Origin: Parvibaculum sp.
GTDB taxonomy: Bacteria; Pseudomonadota; Alphaproteobacteria; Parvibaculales; Parvibaculaceae
DNA: 64,000 bases
Direction: 5' to 3'
NCBI GenBank assembly: GCA_031291615.1
Contig: JARLIS010000026.1
Span: forward strand, 1-64,000
Numbering within the stretch: position 1 is the first letter of the stretch; every line of letters starts with the position of its first letter. Both the position numbers and the translations under genes were made by a program. Below, one piece after another: positions 8,569 to 18,500 of the stretch. The notes beneath the pieces were generated by a model. The model was not told where the DNA came from and ran no database searches. It worked only from the letters and a program-made list of their open reading frames with translations.

Positions 8569-9951
8569 TCAGCGATTTGTCACGCGCCGCCGAAGTTCAT
8601 CGGGAACGAAGACGCTGTCTTTGAGATCCGTGGCGTGGAAGTTGATGCCGACTTCCTGATTTTTAAGGTTCTGCGCCACGTAGCGCCCCTCGGTGAGGTC
8701 GTAGACCACATCCGAGGCGTTCATGCACGTCGGCACGTCGTAATACTGGATGATCTGCGCTTCCTGCACGCGCCAGAGACCGCCGCGCGCATCGTAAAGC
8801 TCTCCGCCGACCATATTGCCGCCGTCTTCGTCGAAATAGGCGACGCGGCGATGATAGACGTGGCGCTGTGTCGGCTTCAGCACGGCTTCGACGGCCCAGA
8901 CGCGATGCTTTTCGTATCGCACCAGATCCTGGTTGAGATGGCCCGGCTTCAGAACATCGGTATATTTGAGCGTCGGCGCGCTGAGCTTGTAGGAATTATA
9001 GGCGACGTAGCGCTCCTCCTTGCCGAGCACCTGCCAGTTGTAGTGATCGAGCGGCCCGCTGAAGACGTCGAAGCTGTCTGCGGTCGACATGGCGTCGGAG
9101 TAAATCTGCGGATTGTCGTAAGCGACCGCGCTGGTGCGCTGCACGCGCGAAATCGAACTCGTGTTTCCGGTCGTATATTGCCACGACCTGCGCTCGCCCT
9201 TTTGCGGATCGACCGTCTCATGCACCAGCAGAAGCTGGCCCGAGCGCCGCGCCGGCGAAAGCGTCTGCTGGATGTAGCGGATCGAAGTATTGTCGAGCTG
9301 CTCGAACGATTTCACGTCGGGAGAGGCATAATCGAATATCGCCTCGTCGCGCACGACGATCGGCGTGAATGAGCCCTCGCGCGTCGGCGCGGCGGACGCA
9401 AAAGTCCGCCGGAGCTGGTAGCCGCGATAACGCAGATTGTGGTTCCACACGATCTCATAAGCGTCGAATGGCAGCGGATAGGGAATGCCCATCAGCACGC
9501 CCGAAAGACTGTCGCCGCCGCCGGAGAGCGTGCCCGTCCGCGCATTCTTCTTGGTTGCATCGTAAACGGCTTGCGGCAGCGCGCATGTCCGTCGCGACTG
9601 ATAGACATTGAGCTTGTAGTCCGGATAGGTCGCGAGCATCGCCTTCTGGCCGGGCGTCAGCGTGTCGGCATATTTGTCGGCATTGCCCTTGGTAACCGTG
9701 AAGAGAACCGGATCGCCGGCAAAGGGGTCCGGATAATAGCCATCGCCCTTGAAGCCGATGCCGTCCGGTGCCTTTGCAAGTCCCCCCGTCCAGGCCGGAA
9801 TCGACCCGTCCGCGTTCCCCGCTTTTTCCGCGCCGAGCGGCGTCAGGTCTTGTCCAAGACGCGCCGCCTGACTTTCCGGCACGCCCGCATTTGCGACAGA
9901 CGCAACGACACCCCACGCTGCAACGGCAGCGACCAACTTGAACGCCCGCAC
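8569..9951 (-). CDS. DUF1329 family outer-membrane/periplasmic protein
   Basis: A 460-residue protein with a signal peptide (RAFKLVAAVAAWGVVASVANA) and a mature start GVPESQAARLGQDLTPLGAEKAGN that is typical of DUF1329. Recognisable family segments are DGSIPAWTGG and, near the C-terminus, HRRVAYFDEDGGN. DUF1329 proteins are repeatedly found beside MMPL/HAE3-type RND exporters and DUF1302 outer-membrane proteins and are thought to handle hydrophobic or lipid substrates. The start is a GTG at 9951 with a six-G Shine-Dalgarno tract 6 bp upstream. The frame stays open far upstream antisense to the RND gene, which has no coding support. It is divergent from the RND gene. Confidence 0.85.
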   Translation of the reverse strand: MRAFKLVAAVAAWGVVASVANAGVPESQAARLGQDLTPLGAEKAGNADGSIPAWTGGLAKAPDGIGFKGDGYYPDPFAGDPVLFTVTKGNADKYADTLTPGQKAMLATYPDYKLNVYQSRRTCALPQAVYDATKKNARTGTLSGGGDSLSGVLMGIPYPLPFDAYEIVWNHNLRYRGYQLRRTFASAAPTREGSFTPIVVRDEAIFDYASPDVKSFEQLDNTSIRYIQQTLSPARRSGQLLLVHETVDPQKGERRSWQYTTGNTSSISRVQRTSAVAYDNPQIYSDAMSTADSFDVFSGPLDHYNWQVLGKEERYVAYNSYKLSAPTLKYTDVLKPGHLNQDLVRYEKHRVWAVEAVLKPTQRHVYHRRVAYFDEDGGNMVGGELYDARGGLWRVQEAQIIQYYDVPTCMNASDVVYDLTEGRYVAQNLKNQEVGINFHATDLKDSVFVPDELRRRVTNR

Positions 9952-10146
9952 TGGACTCCCCCCGAATTGATTAAGTAGCTTTACTAAGTCTGGCGCATAA
10001 TGAGATTGAGGGCCAGTCGCAAACGGCCTTCGCAGATGCGGAATAGACGGGCGAGGAAAACGCCCGCGATCCGTGTTCTCGCGCATCGGGGGATGAAACG
10101 GGCCGCGCCGCTGCGACAAGTCATCGGCTGCGTGAGGGGGGAATTC
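9952..10146. promoter_or_regulatory. Divergent control region between DUF1329 and RND genes
   Basis: A 195-bp spacer between two divergent GTG-started genes. It holds an imperfect palindrome at 9971-9988 (TTAAGTAGCTTTACTAAG), about 20 bp from the DUF1329 start, in a locally AT-rich patch. The position suits an operator or a -10 region shared by the pair. No clean -35/-10 pair could be assigned by eye. Confidence 0.35.
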
Positions 10147-12486
10147 GTGCGTTTCGTCGAGTACGTGATTTTCAAGAGCCGGATCGTGATCCTCGCTCTG
10201 CTGGCCGTCTTTACGGTCGTCATGGGTTTCTACGCGACCAAACTTCACATGGAAGCGGGATTCCTGAAGCAGGTGCCGACGCGCCACGAATATGTGCAGA
10301 CCTTCCTGAAATATCAAAACGAAGTACCGGGCGCGAACCTCATCCTCATTGCCGTAAAGACCCATCACGGCACAATCTGGACGCCCGCTTTTCTGAAACG
10401 GCTCTATGAAGTCACCGATGAAGTGACCTTTCTGCCCGGTGTCCGCCGGACAACGGTGCAATCGCTTTGGTCGACGACGACGCGCGTTACCGAAAACACC
10501 GAACAGGGCATCAACTCCTATCCGGTCATTCCGGGCAACGTGACCGCCAATGCGATCACGGAAGCGGATGCGGCCCTCATCCGCGACCGCGCGCTCAACG
10601 GCGGCCACAAGGGCTTCCTCGTATCGAACGATCAGACCGCAGCGCTTATCGTCGCGGAGTTGCAGGAAGTCGATCCGGTCACGAGGCAGAAGCTCGACTA
10701 TCTGAACCTTGCCGACCGCCTTGAAAAGCAGGTCCGCGAGAAATACGAGGACAAGGACACTTCGATCGAGATCGTCGGCTTCGCCAAGTTCATCGGCGAC
10801 ATCGCCAACGGCGCAAGTGCGGTGGCGATTTTCTTCGGCCTCGCCTTCTTGCTGACGGCGCTTTCCGTCTATCTCTATGTGCGCTCCGTCCAGCTCATGC
10901 TGCTCGCGGTCTTCTGTTCGCTTGTGTCCGTCGTCTGGCAGTTCGGCCTTTTGCATCTGATGGGCAGAGGCCTCGATCCGCTCGCCGTTCTGGTGCCGTT
11001 TCTCGTGTATGCCATCGGCGTCAGCCACGGCGTCCAGCAAGTGAACATGATCGCGACGCAGATGAGCCTCGGCTTTTCGGCGGAGGACGCGGCGAAGGCA
11101 ACCTTCAGCCGCCTCTTCGTCCCCGGCACGCTGGCGCTCGTGACGGCGCTTGTCGGCTTTTCGACGCTCTATCTCATTCCGATCGAGGTCATCCAGGACC
11201 TCGCCGTCATGGCCTCTCTCGGTGTCGCCCTGAAGATCGTGACGAACCTCGTCATGCTGCCGCTGGTGGCGTCCTACCTGCCGAACGACCCCGGATTTGC
11301 CGCCACCTATACGCGCCTGAAAAAGCCGCGCGAGCGCGTCATGCGCTTTGTCGCCCGTGTGGCGAAACCGCGGAATGCGACCATTGTGCTGCTGATATTC
11401 ATCGGCCTTCTCGCCGTGGCCGTCCATCAGACCCGCAACCGCCACATCGGCGACCTGACGCCCGGCTTCTCGGAACTTTGGCCCTCCGCGCGCTACAACC
11501 GCGACATCGCCGACATCGTGCAGCGCTTCTCCATTTCGGCGGATGCCCTCATCGTCGTCGTCGAAACGCCGGCGGACGGATGCATCGACTACAAGACCAT
11601 GCATCTTGTCGACCGCTTCTCCACTTATATGCGCAATGTCGAAGGCGTGAATTCCGTGCGCTCGCTCCCGACATCGGTACGCAGCACAGCGGCGATCTGG
11701 CACGAGGGCAATCTCAGATGGGTCGGCCTGCCGCGCTCGCAGACCGAGCTTATTCAGATGACCGCGCCCTACGACCCGAGCACCGGCCTCTTGAATGAAA
11801 CCTGCACGGTGCTTCCGGTCGTCATCTATATGAACGACCACAAGGCGACTTCGATCGAAAGCGTCGTTACCGCGGTCAAAAAATTCAGCGCGACGGACGC
11901 CGAGGCCCGCTCGCGACCGGATGTCAATTTCCGCCTCGCCATGGGCGGCATCGGCGTCATGGCGGCCACGAATGACGTCATCGCGGAAAGCGAATTCCCG
12001 ATGCTCATGTGGGTGTATGTGGCAATCATCGTCCTCGTGCTTGTCGCCTATCGCGATTGGCGCGCCGTCATCTGCTGCTGCATGCCGCTCCTGCTCGCAA
12101 CGTTTCTCGGCTATTGGTTCATGACCGCGCTCGGTATCGGCCTCAAGGTTTCGACATTGCCGGTTCTCGTGCTGGCGACGGGGATAGGCGTCGACTACGC
12201 CTTCTATATCTATAGCCGCCTCCAGATATTCCTGAAGGAAGGCATGTCGATGAGCGACGCCTATTCGCTCGCGCTCCAGCAGATCGGCGTCGCCGTCGTC
12301 TTCACAGGCGTCACGCTTTCCATCGGCGTGTCCACCTGGGCCTTTTCCGGCCTGAAATTGCAGGCGGATATGGGCCTGCTTCTTTCGTTCATGTTCCTCG
12401 TCAACATGGTGGCGGCGATATTTTTCCTGCCCGCCTTCGCTGTCACGCTCGACAGGCTCTTTCCGCGCAATGTCCGCCCGGCATAG
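10147..12486 (+). CDS. RND transporter, MMPL/HAE3 family
   Basis: A 779-residue inner-membrane exporter with two repeats, each a single TM helix, a large periplasmic loop and a block of about five TM helices. TM blocks lie around residues 215-400 and 620-775. It opens MRFVEYVIFKSRIVILALL from a GTG at 10147, with a six-G Shine-Dalgarno tract 5 bp before it. This HAE3-type architecture is half the size of AcrB-type pumps and is used by hopanoid, lipid and hydrophobe transporters. The linked DUF1329, LolA-like and outer-membrane genes point to lipid or hydrophobe movement across the envelope. Cargo is unknown. Confidence 0.9.
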   Translation: MRFVEYVIFKSRIVILALLAVFTVVMGFYATKLHMEAGFLKQVPTRHEYVQTFLKYQNEVPGANLILIAVKTHHGTIWTPAFLKRLYEVTDEVTFLPGVRRTTVQSLWSTTTRVTENTEQGINSYPVIPGNVTANAITEADAALIRDRALNGGHKGFLVSNDQTAALIVAELQEVDPVTRQKLDYLNLADRLEKQVREKYEDKDTSIEIVGFAKFIGDIANGASAVAIFFGLAFLLTALSVYLYVRSVQLMLLAVFCSLVSVVWQFGLLHLMGRGLDPLAVLVPFLVYAIGVSHGVQQVNMIATQMSLGFSAEDAAKATFSRLFVPGTLALVTALVGFSTLYLIPIEVIQDLAVMASLGVALKIVTNLVMLPLVASYLPNDPGFAATYTRLKKPRERVMRFVARVAKPRNATIVLLIFIGLLAVAVHQTRNRHIGDLTPGFSELWPSARYNRDIADIVQRFSISADALIVVVETPADGCIDYKTMHLVDRFSTYMRNVEGVNSVRSLPTSVRSTAAIWHEGNLRWVGLPRSQTELIQMTAPYDPSTGLLNETCTVLPVVIYMNDHKATSIESVVTAVKKFSATDAEARSRPDVNFRLAMGGIGVMAATNDVIAESEFPMLMWVYVAIIVLVLVAYRDWRAVICCCMPLLLATFLGYWFMTALGIGLKVSTLPVLVLATGIGVDYAFYIYSRLQIFLKEGMSMSDAYSLALQQIGVAVVFTGVTLSIGVSTWAFSGLKLQADMGLLLSFMFLVNMVAAIFFLPAFAVTLDRLFPRNVRPA

Positions 12487-12511
12487 AATGGCCCGAAACA
12501 AGGAGAGCGGA

Positions 12512-13357
12512 ATGAGCTACAAGCAAATCGAGGTAAGGCGGATTTCGGGCGCCCTCGGCGCCGAGATCGAAGGCGTCGATCTTTCAAGGGAACTGAGCAA
12601 CGAGACCTTCGACGATATCCATCAGGCCTTCCTCGAACATCAGGTCATCTTTTTCCGCGACCAGAAACTGACGCCGGAGCAGCACAAGGCCTTCGCCCGC
12701 CGCTTCGGTACGCTGAACATTCACCCTTACGTCAAGGGCATGGACGGCCATCCCGAGATCATGAAAATCGTCAAGGAGCCGGAAGACCGCGTGAACTTCG
12801 GCGGCGGCTGGCACTCGGACATGTCGTTTCTGGAAGTTCCGGCACTCGGCTCGCTGCTCTATGCAAAGGAAGTTCCGCCCTATGGCGGCGACACGCTCTG
12901 GGCGAACCAGTATCTCGCCTATGAAACGCTGTCGGACGGCATGAAGAAGATGCTCGAGGGCCTGAAAGCCATCCATACCGCCAAGGGCGAATACAGCGAA
13001 CGCGGGCACTCGGCGCAGAAGCGTTCTTCGATGGAAGTGAAGGTGGCGGGCGACGATGTGCCGTCCTATGAGCATCCCGTTGTCCGAACCCATCCGGAAA
13101 CCGGCCGCAAGGCGCTCTACGTCAACATGGCCTTTACAGAGAAATTCGCCGGCATGACGCGGCGCGAAAGCAAACCGCTGCTTGAATTCCTCTTCGAGCA
13201 TTGCACGCAGGAAGGCCTCACCTGCCGCTTCCGCTGGACGCAGAATGCGCTCGCCTTCTGGGACAACCGCTGCACCCAGCATTTCGCGCTCAACGACTAT
13301 CACGGCCACCGCCGTCACATGGAGCGCGTTACGGTCAATGGCGACAAGCCGTTCTAG
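12512..13357 (+). CDS. TauD/TfdA-family Fe(II)/2-oxoglutarate dioxygenase
   Basis: A 281-residue non-haem iron dioxygenase. GGGWHSDMSF supplies the HxD metal ligands (His101, Asp103) and WDNRCTQHFALNDY the distal His; the trailing HRRHMERV holds the Arg that binds 2-oxoglutarate. Family members hydroxylate taurine, 2,4-D, alkyl sulfates or carnitine-like substrates. The start follows an AGGAGAG Shine-Dalgarno. It lies 25 bp after the RND exporter and before the LolA-like gene, so a catabolic oxygenase is embedded in an envelope-transport operon. It may modify the transported hydrophobe (inference). Confidence 0.9.
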   Translation: MSYKQIEVRRISGALGAEIEGVDLSRELSNETFDDIHQAFLEHQVIFFRDQKLTPEQHKAFARRFGTLNIHPYVKGMDGHPEIMKIVKEPEDRVNFGGGWHSDMSFLEVPALGSLLYAKEVPPYGGDTLWANQYLAYETLSDGMKKMLEGLKAIHTAKGEYSERGHSAQKRSSMEVKVAGDDVPSYEHPVVRTHPETGRKALYVNMAFTEKFAGMTRRESKPLLEFLFEHCTQEGLTCRFRWTQNALAFWDNRCTQHFALNDYHGHRRHMERVTVNGDKPF

Positions 13358-13433
13358 CGCCGCATGTGAAATTCCGCTTTTAAACGACCAGCCCCCCATG
13401 CATCATCTGCCCAGCAAAAGTTGGGGGGATTGA

Positions 13434-14282
13434 ATGAGCCGCTTCTTTGATCGCGCGCGCGACCTGGCGTCGCGGGCCGCCTTCATATTCGTGTTCGCTG
13501 CGGCATTGGCACCAATCTCCGCACGCGCCGAAGCGCCGGGCCTTCCCCCTGCAAGCGACCCCGCCGCGCGCGGCCTCGCCATCGCGCAGGAGACCGATAA
13601 ACGCGACCGCGGCTGGGGCGACGCCAAGGCCGACATGAAGATGATCCTGACCAACGCCTCGGGCGAGACGAGCGAGCGGGCGCTCCGCTTCATGATGCTG
13701 GAGAATGGCGACGCATCGGACGGCGACTGGAGCCTGATGACCTTCGACAAGCCGCGCGACATCCAGGGAACAGCCCTTCTCACCTATTCGCATGTGAAAG
13801 AAGCGGACGAGCAGTGGCTCTACCTGCCCACCGTGAAACGCGTGAAGCGCATCTCCTCGACCAACAAATCGGGCCCTTTCGTCGGCAGCGAATTCGCATT
13901 CGAGGATTTCTCGACCCAGCAGGTCGCCAAGTTCGCCTACAAGTGGCTGAAGGACGAGCCCTGCGGCGACCGCGCCTGCCATGTCGTCGAACGGACGCCC
14001 CAATATGAGGACTCAGGCTATACCCGCGAGATCGTCTGGATCGATTCGACCGACTATCAATTTCGCAAGATCGACTACTACGATCGGAAGGACACGCTCC
14101 TGAAAACGCTGACCTGCCTGAACTTCAAACTCTATGAAGATAAATTCTGGCGCCCGCAGGAGCTCGACATGGTCAACCACGAGACCGGCAAGACCACAAA
14201 ACTTCTCTGGCAGGGTTACAGCTTCCATACCGGCCTCAGCAAAAGCGACTTCACCACCGCAAGTCTGGAACGGGAGCGTTGA
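13434..14282 (+). CDS. Outer-membrane lipoprotein-sorting (LolA-like) protein
   Basis: A 282-residue exported protein with a signal peptide ending near ISARAEA. The mature part has the LolA-like fold signature of the family often annotated outer membrane lipoprotein-sorting protein: DMKMILTNASG, a central EQWLYLPTVKRVKRISSTNKSGPFVGSEFAFED, and a YTREIVWIDSTDYQFRKIDYYD block. Such proteins sit next to HAE3/MMPL RND transporters and may carry lipid through the periplasm. The ATG is preceded by a six-G tract at 5-bp spacing, the same style as two other genes in the cluster. It is 76 bp downstream of the dioxygenase gene. Confidence 0.85.
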   Translation: MSRFFDRARDLASRAAFIFVFAAALAPISARAEAPGLPPASDPAARGLAIAQETDKRDRGWGDAKADMKMILTNASGETSERALRFMMLENGDASDGDWSLMTFDKPRDIQGTALLTYSHVKEADEQWLYLPTVKRVKRISSTNKSGPFVGSEFAFEDFSTQQVAKFAYKWLKDEPCGDRACHVVERTPQYEDSGYTREIVWIDSTDYQFRKIDYYDRKDTLLKTLTCLNFKLYEDKFWRPQELDMVNHETGKTTKLLWQGYSFHTGLSKSDFTTASLERER

Positions 14283-14320
14283 ATCGTCGGCTTCGTCCGT
14301 CGCATCGTAAGGCGTGATCC

Positions 14321-15562
14321 GTGGTTACTTCGTTTTGCATCGGAACGCGGGGACTTTCTCGCGCTGGAGGGACCGCCCTCCTTTTCGCCGCCATCCTCTT
14401 CGCCAAACCCTCTGCGGCGTTTGCGGATGATTTCGGCCTGCGCGGCTCCATAGAGCCGGAATTCCGCGTCTTCACCCAGTCGCCGAGCAGCAACGGACAG
14501 AGGAACACCGACCTCTCGGTCGCGGGCGAACTCACCGCCAAATATATCTGGGACGGCGGCGATCAATCGCTCGTGGCGACGCCCTTCGCGCGCCTCGACC
14601 AGCAGGACAGCCGGCGCACGCATTGGGACTTCCGCGAATTGCGCTACGGCTATGTCTTCGGAGACTGGGAGTTCCGCGCCGGCTTCGACAAGGTTTTCTC
14701 GGGCGTCACGGAGGCGGTGCATCTTGTCGACATCGTCAACCAGGTGGACGTGATCGAAGATCCGGTGAAGCAGGAAGCGCGTCTCGGCCAGCCCATGGTT
14801 CGCCTGCGCACGACACAGGACTTCGGCGCATTCGATTTCTTCCTGTTGCCCTATTTCCGCGACCGCGATTTTCCCGGTCCCGACGGACGCCCCGCGACCG
14901 ACATCCCGGTCGACCGCGACCTGACCCGCTACGGCAGCGCGCAGGGCAAGCGCCATATCGACGGCGCCTTCCGCTACTCCAACCACTTCGGCGATGTCGA
15001 TCTCGGCCTTTCCTACTTCCAGGGCACGGGCCGCGATCCGATCCTCTCGCCCGCATTGAGCAAGAACGGCGATCTCGTGCTTGCCCCCCTCTATCCGCAG
15101 ATCAAGCAGGCTTCGATCGACGCGCAGGCGACCGAAGGCGCCATGCTTTACAAATTCGAAGGCTATTGGAGGCGCGAGCTTGGCCGCGAATATGGCGCAG
15201 CGACCGGCGGCATCGAATATACGCTCTATGGAATCCTCGGCACCGAAGGCGACCTCGGCCTCGTCGCCGAATACGCCCTCGACAGCCGCGGCCTTCAGCA
15301 GCGCGATCCCTATGAGAATGACGGCTTTCTCGCCTTGCGTTGGACCGCGAACGATGCGGCATCGACAAGCCTTCTCGCCGGCGCCGTCATCGACGCCGAA
15401 ACCGGGGCGCTCGGCTTCCGTTTCAAGGGCGAGCGCCGCATCGGCGACGACTACCGCCTGTCGGTCGAAGCCTATTTCTTCGGCAACGTGCCCCGGCAGG
15501 ACCCGGTCTACAACATCGCCGACGACAGCTACGTCCAGTTCCGCATAGCGCGCTTTTTCTGA
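14321..15562 (+). CDS. Outer-membrane beta-barrel protein (DUF1302-like role)
   Basis: A 413-residue exported protein from a GTG at 14321. A hydrophobic signal segment ends near FAKPSAAFA, then the mature chain alternates polar and aromatic residues in beta-strand fashion (for example FRELRYGYVFGDWEFRAGFDKV). It ends VQFRIARFF, with the terminal Phe typical of BAM-assembled barrels. It closes the transport cluster and probably provides the outer-membrane component. Its position matches DUF1302-type proteins in comparable clusters; family membership was not verified. Confidence 0.75.
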   Translation: MVTSFCIGTRGLSRAGGTALLFAAILFAKPSAAFADDFGLRGSIEPEFRVFTQSPSSNGQRNTDLSVAGELTAKYIWDGGDQSLVATPFARLDQQDSRRTHWDFRELRYGYVFGDWEFRAGFDKVFSGVTEAVHLVDIVNQVDVIEDPVKQEARLGQPMVRLRTTQDFGAFDFFLLPYFRDRDFPGPDGRPATDIPVDRDLTRYGSAQGKRHIDGAFRYSNHFGDVDLGLSYFQGTGRDPILSPALSKNGDLVLAPLYPQIKQASIDAQATEGAMLYKFEGYWRRELGREYGAATGGIEYTLYGILGTEGDLGLVAEYALDSRGLQQRDPYENDGFLALRWTANDAASTSLLAGAVIDAETGALGFRFKGERRIGDDYRLSVEAYFFGNVPRQDPVYNIADDSYVQFRIARFF

Positions 15563-18500
15563 TTACTCGGCCGGAGCAACGCCCGCCGCCGGCAACGCCG
15601 CCACCCGGCGCGCCTGCCATGTCTTGACGATCAGATAGACTGTCGGCACGACGAAGAGCGTCAGCACCGTGCCGAAGCTCATGCCGCCGACAATCACCCA
15701 GCCGATCGCCTTGCGGCTCTCGGCGCCCGCGCCGGAACCGAGCGCCAGCGGCAGCGCGCCCAGCACCATCGCGCCCGTCGTCATCATGATCGGCCGCAAA
15801 CGAAGCCCGGCCGCCTCGATCACCGCATCGGCTATGGACCGCCCCTGCGTGCGAAGCTGGTTCGAGAATTCGACGATCAAGATGCCGTGCTTCGTAATGA
15901 GGCCGACAAGCGTGATGAGGCCCACCTGGCTGTAGATATTGAGCGTCGTCCCCGTGATCGCGAGCAGGAGCAAGGCGCCCGCCATCGACAGCGGCACGCT
16001 GATCATGATGATGAGCGGATCGAGGAAGCTCTCGAACTGCGCCGCCAGCACCAGATAGATGAAGAGAACCGCCAGCAGGAACGTCGCCGCCAGCGTTCCC
16101 GACGACTTCGTGAATTCGCGCAGCTCGCCGTCGAGATCGGTCTGCACCGTCGAGGGCAGCACCTTCGCACTCGTCGCCTGGAGGAATTTCAACGCCTCGC
16201 CCATCGAATAGCCGGGCGCGAGGTTCGCCGTGATCGTGGCCGAACGAAGCTGGTTGAAGTGGTTCAGCGAATCCGGCGCCACCGTTTCATTGACCGAAAC
16301 GAGATTGGAGAGCTGCACCATATTGCCGGACTTCGACCGTACATAGATGCCGGAAATGTCCTCCGGCGTCATCCGGTCGTTGTCGCCCATCTGCACGATC
16401 ACATCGTACTGCTTGCCGTTCTGCTCGTAGCGCGTGACCTTGCGGCCGCCGAGAAACGTCTCGAGCGTGCGCCCGACGGTTGCAACGTCGATGCCCGCAT
16501 CGATCACCTTGTCGCGGTTGACGTGAATGTCGAGCTGCGGTTTGTCGAGGTGGAGATCGGTATCGGGGTTGATGAAGCCCTGGTTCTTCCGCACCGCATC
16601 CATGAACTGCCCGACATATTTTTCGAGATCGTCATAGGTGCCGATGGTCTGGATGACATATTGGATCGGCTGCGAGCGCGAGCTTTGTCCGAGCGAAGGC
16701 GGATTGATGCCGAAGGCCAGAATGCCCGGTATCCCCATCAGCTTGGGCTGGATCGAGTTGATGATGTCTTTCTGACTGCGATGGCGTTCATCCCACGGCG
16801 TCAGCCTGGAAAATGAAATCAGATTGGTGATCTGCGGAAAACCGGCGACGACCAGATAGCCCGTCACCTCCGGCACCTGCGAAACGATCTTCTCGATTTC
16901 GCGCGTATAGCGCAGCGTGTAATCGATGGTCGCGCCTTCGGGCGCGCGGCCCGCGATCAGGAGAATGCCGCGATCCTCGATCGGCGCCAGCTCCTGATTG
17001 AGCACCTTGTAAAAACCGAAGCAGGAAAGCGCGATCAGCGCGGCTGCGATGACGACGGCCCGCCGGCGGCCAAGCACGCGCGTGAGGGCTTCCTTGTACT
17101 TCACGTCGAGCAGGTCGAGCTTTTCGCCAAGCACCCGGTCGAACCATCCAGCGGATGGGTTGTGCCGCAACAGGCGCGAGCAAAGCATCGGCGTCAGCGT
17201 CAGCGCCATCACGCCGGAAACGAAGACGGCGGCGGCAAGCGTCAACGCAAATTCGAGAAAGAGCTTGCCGGTACGCCCCGTTGCGAAGGCGACGGGCGTA
17301 TAGACCGCAACCAGCGTCAGCGTCATCGAGATGACGGCGAAGGTGATTTCGCGCGAACCCTTGATGGCCGCGTCGACCGGCTTCATGCCTTCTTCGATGT
17401 GTCGGTAGATATTCTCAAGCACGACAATGGCGTCGTCGACGACCAGGCCGATTGCAAGAACCATCGACAGCAGCGTCAGCGTGTTGATGCTGAAGTGGAA
17501 GGCATACATGACGGTGAAGGTGCCGATGAGCGACACCGGAATGGTAACGACGGGAATGAACGAAGCCCTGATCGTGCGCAGAAAGAGAAAGATCACGAGC
17601 ACGACAAGAACGATGGCCTCGCCAATCGTCGAATAAACGGACTTGATGGACTCATCGATGAAGATCGAGCTGTCATAGCCAACGCCGGACGTCATGCCTT
17701 CCGGCAAGGTCGGCGCAAGCCTGACCAGCGCATCGCGAACCGCCTTCGACACCGTCAGGGGATTGGCCGTCGCCTGCTTGACGATGCCGAGCGAAATCGA
17801 CGTATGGCCGTTATAGGTCGCGGCGCGGCGCTCGTCGGCGGCCGCCACCTCCACCTTGGCGACGTCGCGCAGCCGCACTTGAAAACCACCGGCATCCTTG
17901 ACCACGATGGCGCCGAATTCGTCGGGCGTCTTCAGCGCGGTCTTGGCGAGAACGGTGAATTCGCGGTCGTGGCTCTCGATACGGCCCGAAGGAATTTCCG
18001 CATTCTGCTGCGAGATGGCGTTCTCGACATCCTGCACCGTAAGATTATAAGCCGCGAGCCGCGCCCTATCGACCCAGACGCGCATCGAATAGAGCCGCTC
18101 GCCGAATATGACGACCTGCGCGACGCCGGGCTGGTTCTGCAACTGGTCCTTCACCACCCGGTCGAGATAGTCCGAAATCTCCAGCGCCGACATCCGGTCG
18201 CTCTGGAAGGCGATATACATGATCGGCTGTGCATCGGCCTCGACCTTGGCGACGATCGGTTCTTCCACGTCGTTGGGCAGCAATCCGCGCACGCGACCGA
18301 CACGGTCGCGCACATCGCTCGCGGCGACGTCGGGATTGGTTTCGAGCGTGAAGCGAGCCGTGACCTGACTTTCCTCGGGCCGGCTGGCGGAGGACAGGAT
18401 TTCGATGCCTTCGATACCGGCGATCGATTCCTCGAGCGGCTGCGTCACCTCGCGCTCGATGACGGAGGCGCTCGCGCCGCGATAATCCGTCGTCACCGTG

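Noticed and set aside
9952..12501. Open minus-strand frame of about 850 codons continuous with the DUF1329 gene
   Set aside because: It is antisense to the RND exporter, rich in Arg, His and Asp, has no domains, and the DUF1329 signal peptide starts at 9951.
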